DNA from: Sedimentisphaerales bacterium
GTDB taxonomy: Bacteria; Planctomycetota; Phycisphaerae; Sedimentisphaerales; SM23-30
Length of the DNA: 8,464 bases
NCBI GenBank assembly: GCA_030636065.1
Contig: DAOVXR010000055.1
Coordinates: 1 to 8,464 of the forward strand
Reading direction: 5' to 3'
The notes under the pieces are model-generated. The model searched no databases and was not told the DNA's origin. It worked only from the letters and a program-made list of their open reading frames with translations. Below are positions 5,361-8,464 of the stretch, one piece after another. The translations under genes and the position numbers were made by a program. Every line of letters starts with the position of its first letter. Positions within the stretch are counted from its first letter, which is position 1.

Positions 5361-7777
5361 TTAACACCAGTCTCTTCTGAAGAAGTTTTATCCTGATCTT
5401 TCATCTTTATCTTTATCTTGACGCGGAACCAATAATCGTTACGTTCAAGAATCGGCTCACCAGCGGCGTCGAGTTTAATCTCGCCCGTATCCGGATCGGT
5501 CTGGTACTTATTGCTGATTGTCTCAAAGGTAAGAGGATCGATTAACAAGGTTAATTGATTTACCTTAGTCCGCCTGATGGTGGATGTGGCTCTTCCCGGA
5601 CCAAAAGCGGAACCAGCTCTGGAAATTATCGGCTCTTCAGTTTTTGTTATGCCTATGCCGGACGGTTGATCGGTCTGGGAAGCGCCGCTGACCCATCCGC
5701 CTTCCGAGGTATCGAAGAAAAACTTCCGGTCGCCCGGGCCAATATACGTCTTGAAGGGTAGTTTGCCGGCCGTCTCGCTGTCGGCCTGCTGAAATTCGTT
5801 TGTGGGAATATTGACCGTGGGTTTATCGGATAAAGGTTTCTGTCCTTCTTCCGCCTGAGCGAGAATGTCCTGGTCGGTATGACCCATATATTCGAGACGA
5901 TTAAAGAATCCCCATTTTTGTCGAGCTATACCAACTTCGGGCGGATAAAGAAAACTCAACTCATCCTTATGTGTGGTGGAGCCTTCCAGAATCACAATAA
6001 AACCCGGAACCACATCGAGCGACTCAGCATCCTCGTCGGAGCCTGTGCCTCTGGAAGCCCTTCTGGCACCGCCACCGCCTCGCGGCGGCCCCATCATCCC
6101 AGGCATCCCCATCATCCCAGGCATCCCCATCATCCCCGGCGGCCCCATCATATCCATCATTCCCATTCCGCCGCCGGTTGGGCCTGCCCCACCGCGGCCG
6201 GTGCTTTTCTTGGCGATCCGGTCAAATTCCTGGTTGATATTGTCAGTATAGACTATCTGCATACTATGGATAAAAACCTGTTCACGCAAAGAGCGTTTTA
6301 TGGATGCCCTGACAGCTTTGGAATCACCGTCATTAAAGGCCTTGTAAAGCTGTTGCTGTTCGGGATTATTTTTCTCGTTAGGCAGAGTCTCCTGCAGGGC
6401 CTGGATAATCGTCGGGATAAGATTGCGGGAGCCATAGAGTTGGGCGTTACGGTCAATCTCTTCCTTGGCCGTCTGGATTTCACCCTGATATTTGCCCATC
6501 ATGGATTTGTTTTGATTGACCATTTTTTCGCTCTGCTCGATGCTGGATCGGCTTTTGGCGGTGGCATCGGAAACAATATCGTTATGCTGAGCGTAATTCT
6601 TGAAGAAACACATCATACCGGCCAGCACAAAGATAGCGCACGCGGCAACAAACCAGCCTTTCTTACGCTTCCACTGGGTCTGACGTATAACCTCACGGGG
6701 CAGCAGATTACTTGTGATTATGGTTTGTCCGATGCCCTGTAACGCCAGGCCGTAAGCAACCCCCATAGTAGGCAAATGAGTGGCGAACTGACTGGCCGAG
6801 ACATCAGAGGTCAACTGTAAAGAATCGAAACTGTCTAACCGCTTGACCGGCATAGAAAGGCTCTGCTGCAAAAATTTAATCAGGCCGGGCAATTTCATGG
6901 CGTTGCCGAGCGCGATAACTTCACGGAACTTCGCGTCCCGATTGCCGCTGCTGTAGAACCCAAGGGAACGCTGTATCTCGGCGGCCAGATCGGCGAAGAC
7001 CGAACGCATAGCCTGAAAAATCTGCCTGGCATGCTTGCTGGTTCGGGCGGTGCGCTTGATGGCCTCGGCCTTGGTAAAGCTGAGCTTAAAAGCCTTTTGA
7101 ACAGCCGCGGTGAACTGATTGCCGCCGATGGGAATACTTCGCTGCCAGACACGCATACCATCGGCTATCACCAGATCAGTATTTTCGGCGCCGATATCGA
7201 GTGTTACAATCGCTTCTTTCGCGTCCGGTCTCTGGAGGTGCTTCTGGTCGTACCGAAGAAAATTATACAGGGACATAGGTGCCATCTGAACAAGATTTGT
7301 CATACAGCCGACCTCGGTAAAAGGCTCAAGGGCCTGCCGGACCAGATCACGCTTAATGGCAAAAATCCCCACCAGTATCTCCGAGACATCCTGGGTCTCA
7401 AATGTCTGCCAGTCCCATTCGACGTCCTCGATCTCGAATGGTATCTGCTGAATTGCTTCGTAGCGAACGAGTTCGGGAATGCGTTTGCTTTCGACGGGCG
7501 GCAGTTTGATAAACCTGGCGAAACTGCTGTGGCCCGGCACTGAAACCACAACAGCGGAATTGGCCACTTCGTGTTCGTCGAGGAATTTACGCAAAGCATC
7601 TATCACCAGCTCGGTCCGTTCCTGGGCTGTAACATCGGGCTGAGAAAGGATTTTTTTATGTTCGATGACAGCGAAATCAAGTACTTCCGCGCCTTCGTCT
7701 CCCATTCCGAGCTTGATAGCCTTAAGGGTGCAGTTGCCTACGTCAATTCCCCAGGCGATTTTGGCTGCTTTTGCCAT
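5357..7777 (-). CDS. pilM: PilM-PilN fusion, GspL-like type IV pilus/secretion assembly protein
   Basis: An 806-residue protein, over twice the usual ~350 of PilM. Residues 1-345 are the cytoplasmic actin-like ATPase: phosphate-1 GIDVGNCTLKAIKL (10-23), phosphate-2 LDIGAENTDL (193-202), and adenosine motif ALGNAMKLPGL (289-299). Then comes SNLLPRE (356-362), the sequence with which a separate PilN docks into PilM, followed by basic residues and a transmembrane helix (375-391), a coiled coil (about 400-445) and a periplasmic region interrupted by a Gly/Met/Pro-rich insert (526-572). The C-terminal part is unrecognised. PilM-PilN thus sit in one chain, as in GspL of type II secretion. The start at 7777 is chosen because GAGG (7787-7790) lies nine bases upstream and MAKAxKIAWGIDVG is the natural PilM beginning. 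An in-frame ATG at 7792 has no ribosome binding site. It is first in the cluster and overlaps the next gene by four bases. Confidence 0.9.
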   Translation of the reverse strand: MAKAAKIAWGIDVGNCTLKAIKLGMGDEGAEVLDFAVIEHKKILSQPDVTAQERTELVIDALRKFLDEHEVANSAVVVSVPGHSSFARFIKLPPVESKRIPELVRYEAIQQIPFEIEDVEWDWQTFETQDVSEILVGIFAIKRDLVRQALEPFTEVGCMTNLVQMAPMSLYNFLRYDQKHLQRPDAKEAIVTLDIGAENTDLVIADGMRVWQRSIPIGGNQFTAAVQKAFKLSFTKAEAIKRTARTSKHARQIFQAMRSVFADLAAEIQRSLGFYSSGNRDAKFREVIALGNAMKLPGLIKFLQQSLSMPVKRLDSFDSLQLTSDVSASQFATHLPTMGVAYGLALQGIGQTIITSNLLPREVIRQTQWKRKKGWFVAACAIFVLAGMMCFFKNYAQHNDIVSDATAKSRSSIEQSEKMVNQNKSMMGKYQGEIQTAKEEIDRNAQLYGSRNLIPTIIQALQETLPNEKNNPEQQQLYKAFNDGDSKAVRASIKRSLREQVFIHSMQIVYTDNINQEFDRIAKKSTGRGGAGPTGGGMGMMDMMGPPGMMGMPGMMGMPGMMGPPRGGGGARRASRGTGSDEDAESLDVVPGFIVILEGSTTHKDELSFLYPPEVGIARQKWGFFNRLEYMGHTDQDILAQAEEGQKPLSDKPTVNIPTNEFQQADSETAGKLPFKTYIGPGDRKFFFDTSEGGWVSGASQTDQPSGIGITKTEEPIISRAGSAFGPGRATSTIRRTKVNQLTLLIDPLTFETISNKYQTDPDTGEIKLDAAGEPILERNDYWFRVKIKIKMKDQDKTSSEETGVK
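6091..6144 (+). repeat. 18-bp tandem repeat inside the PilM-PilN gene
   Basis: Two identical 18-base units (6091-6108, 6109-6126) and a third diverged one (6127-6144). On the coding (minus) strand they encode GMMGMP-type hexapeptides in the Gly/Met/Pro-rich insert. Such a unit is prone to length change by slippage without shifting the frame. Confidence 0.85.
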
Positions 7778-7786
7778 TTTTTCGAT

Positions 7787-7790
7787 CCTC
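7787..7790 (-). promoter_or_regulatory. Ribosome binding site deciding the PilM-PilN start
   Basis: GAGG on the minus strand lies nine bases before the ATG at 7777-7775. It overlaps the upstream ATG at 7792-7790 and so cannot serve it, which favours the 806-residue form. Confidence 0.6.
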
Positions 7791-7878
7791 ATTTATTAAC
7801 TTTGATGCAACCGCCAAAAGTCCGAAAAACGCTGCAAAAACAACAGCAACGCTCCAGAATCAAGGGGGCAAAATACTT

Positions 7879-7894
7879 TTGACGCTGGCGTCAA
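7879..7894. promoter_or_regulatory. Perfect 16-bp palindrome TTGACGC-TG-GCGTCAA, candidate operator
   Basis: Two perfect 7-base half-sites around a 2-base centre, about 100 bases upstream of the PilM-PilN start. The size and symmetry suit a dimeric repressor or activator. Each arm begins with TTGACG, like a -35 element, but no matching -10 at 16-18 bases was found on either strand. The regulator is unknown. Confidence 0.4.
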
Positions 7895-8011
7895 CTTTTT
7901 AACAACATCCCACAATCAGGAAGCTATAGACAAAATAATCTTGCAGGGCGGAGCTTTAATCCACTCACTTATCAGCCCCGATGTAAAATCGGGAGATTAT
8001 CATTAGTCTTT

Positions 8012-8028
8012 GTAGGGTAGGGTCTTAC
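8012..8028 (+). repeat. Degenerate GTAG-type repeat
   Basis: Seventeen bases beginning GTAGGGTAGGG match the minus strand of 1717-1733 with one mismatch. The second half of the palindrome is lost here, so this looks like a decayed copy. Confidence 0.55.
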
Positions 8029-8194
8029 GTATCAACTCACTATACTACCAAATATTATCTGAAAAATCCAGAAAAATGCGAGGTTCGCGTGAGGAAATCT
8101 TGCTGAAAAGAGCCCTTTTCCTGTTATTGCTGGAATTTTGCACAAATATTGCTAAAATTCGTCCATACCGAAAATATTCGCATGGGAGAACAGT

Positions 8195-8464
8195 ATGAGC
8201 CAAAATAATTTATGGCCGAGTGAGTTGCCAAACCTGACAATCGAACGACTGGGAAAAAACACCTTCGATTCGCCACTAAAAAAGGGGACAAGGCGGTTTG
8301 TGGATGACAATGAAAAAATACTGGTCTATTCGCTCAGCGATAAAGTAAAAGACTGCATAGATAAGACAGGCGAAGTGCCGTCGTTCGAGCGGGCCGGGCC
8401 GAGAGAAAAGATATATTTCGATCCGGCAAAACTCAATTGCGGTATCGTAACGTGCGGCGGCCTC
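8195..8464 (+). CDS. pfkA: 6-phosphofructokinase, N-terminal part (runs off the window)
   Basis: The first 90 codons of a phosphofructokinase, which phosphorylates fructose 6-phosphate to the 1,6-bisphosphate in glycolysis. About 75 residues of N-terminal extension precede the conserved start of the catalytic domain: REKIYFDPAKLNCGIVTCGGL (from residue 70), the last part being the beginning of the G-G-x-x-P-G nucleotide-binding loop. A long extension plus the KIYFDP-type strand is typical of the plant/trypanosome/spirochaete-like long forms and not of short bacterial PfkA. Whether ATP or pyrophosphate is the donor cannot be told, as the deciding residues lie beyond the edge. GGGAG at 8184-8188, six bases before ATG, supports the start. 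It is divergent from the pilus-like cluster and probably unrelated in function. Confidence 0.85.
   Translation, partial: MSQNNLWPSELPNLTIERLGKNTFDSPLKKGTRRFVDDNEKILVYSLSDKVKDCIDKTGEVPSFERAGPREKIYFDPAKLNCGIVTCGGL

Larger units (their letters stand above)
7778..8194. other. Divergent intergenic region between pilM-like and phosphofructokinase genes
   Basis: About 417 bases with no credible gene, which must hold the promoters of both flanking genes. Seen here are a 16-bp palindrome (7879-7894), a 6-bp stem CCCGAT/ATCGGG (7977-7993), and a degenerate GTAG-type repeat (8012-8028). A TAAAAT at 8153-8158 could be a -10 element for the plus-strand gene, but no -35 at proper spacing is convincing. 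Confidence 0.6.

Noticed and set aside
5879..6742. 287-codon plus-strand open frame with His/Pro-rich repeats
   Set aside because: It is exactly antisense to the PilM-PilN gene. Its His/Pro run is the complement of the Gly/Met repeat, and the minus frame has clear family motifs.
7778..7792. Upstream ATG start for the PilM-PilN gene (811 residues)
   Set aside because: No Shine-Dalgarno sequence precedes it, while the internal ATG at 7777 has GAGG at nine bases and matches the usual PilM beginning.
7879..7884. TTGACG as a -35 element
   Set aside because: No acceptable -10 hexamer was found 16-18 bases downstream on either strand. The palindromic nature explains the sequence better.

Overview
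The window probably comes from a member of the Planctomycetota, most likely a Phycisphaerae-type lineage. The evidence is indirect: a PVC-style divergent type IV pilus/type II secretion inner-membrane cluster with Gly/Met/Arg-rich linkers, a long-form 6-phosphofructokinase, and intergenic DNA crowded with short degenerate repeats such as AATGACGAA runs and GTAG-headed hairpins. Taxonomy is an inference, as there is no rRNA or marker gene here.

Layout. Positions 1-558 hold no convincing gene, but contain an array of eight units at an exact 21-bp period and a decayed-looking open frame. A small lipoprotein gene lies at 559-1503 on the minus strand, boxed by two inverted copies of a ~45-bp repeat (474-517 and 1540-1585). 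Positions 1504-1833 are repeat-rich spacer. Three genes then lie on the minus strand, read right to left: a PilM-PilN fusion (7777 to 5357), a PilO/Amuc_1100-like protein overlapping it by 4 bases (5360 to 4014), and, after a hairpin terminator and a 341-base repeat mosaic, a large membrane-anchored protein with an Arg/Gly-rich linker (3672 to 1834). A divergent intergenic region (7778-8194) with a perfect 16-bp palindrome separates them from the first 90 codons of a 6-phosphofructokinase on the plus strand, which runs off the window.

How the genes may work together. The fusion has a cytoplasmic actin-like PilM half, then the NLLP-type motif and transmembrane helix of a PilN, then a periplasmic part. 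The next protein has the PilO/GspM layout, and the third has the layout of a PilP/GspC-like periplasmic connector. All three carry a Gly/Met/Arg-rich linker on the predicted periplasmic side. Together they look like the inner-membrane alignment platform of a type IV pilus or type II secretion-like machine. The secretin, motor ATPases, platform protein PilC/GspF and pilins are not in the window.

The intergenic DNA is the second theme. Several GTAG-headed palindromes resemble REP elements of the kind mobilised by RAYT transposases, and one of them appears to serve as the terminator of the PilO-like gene.
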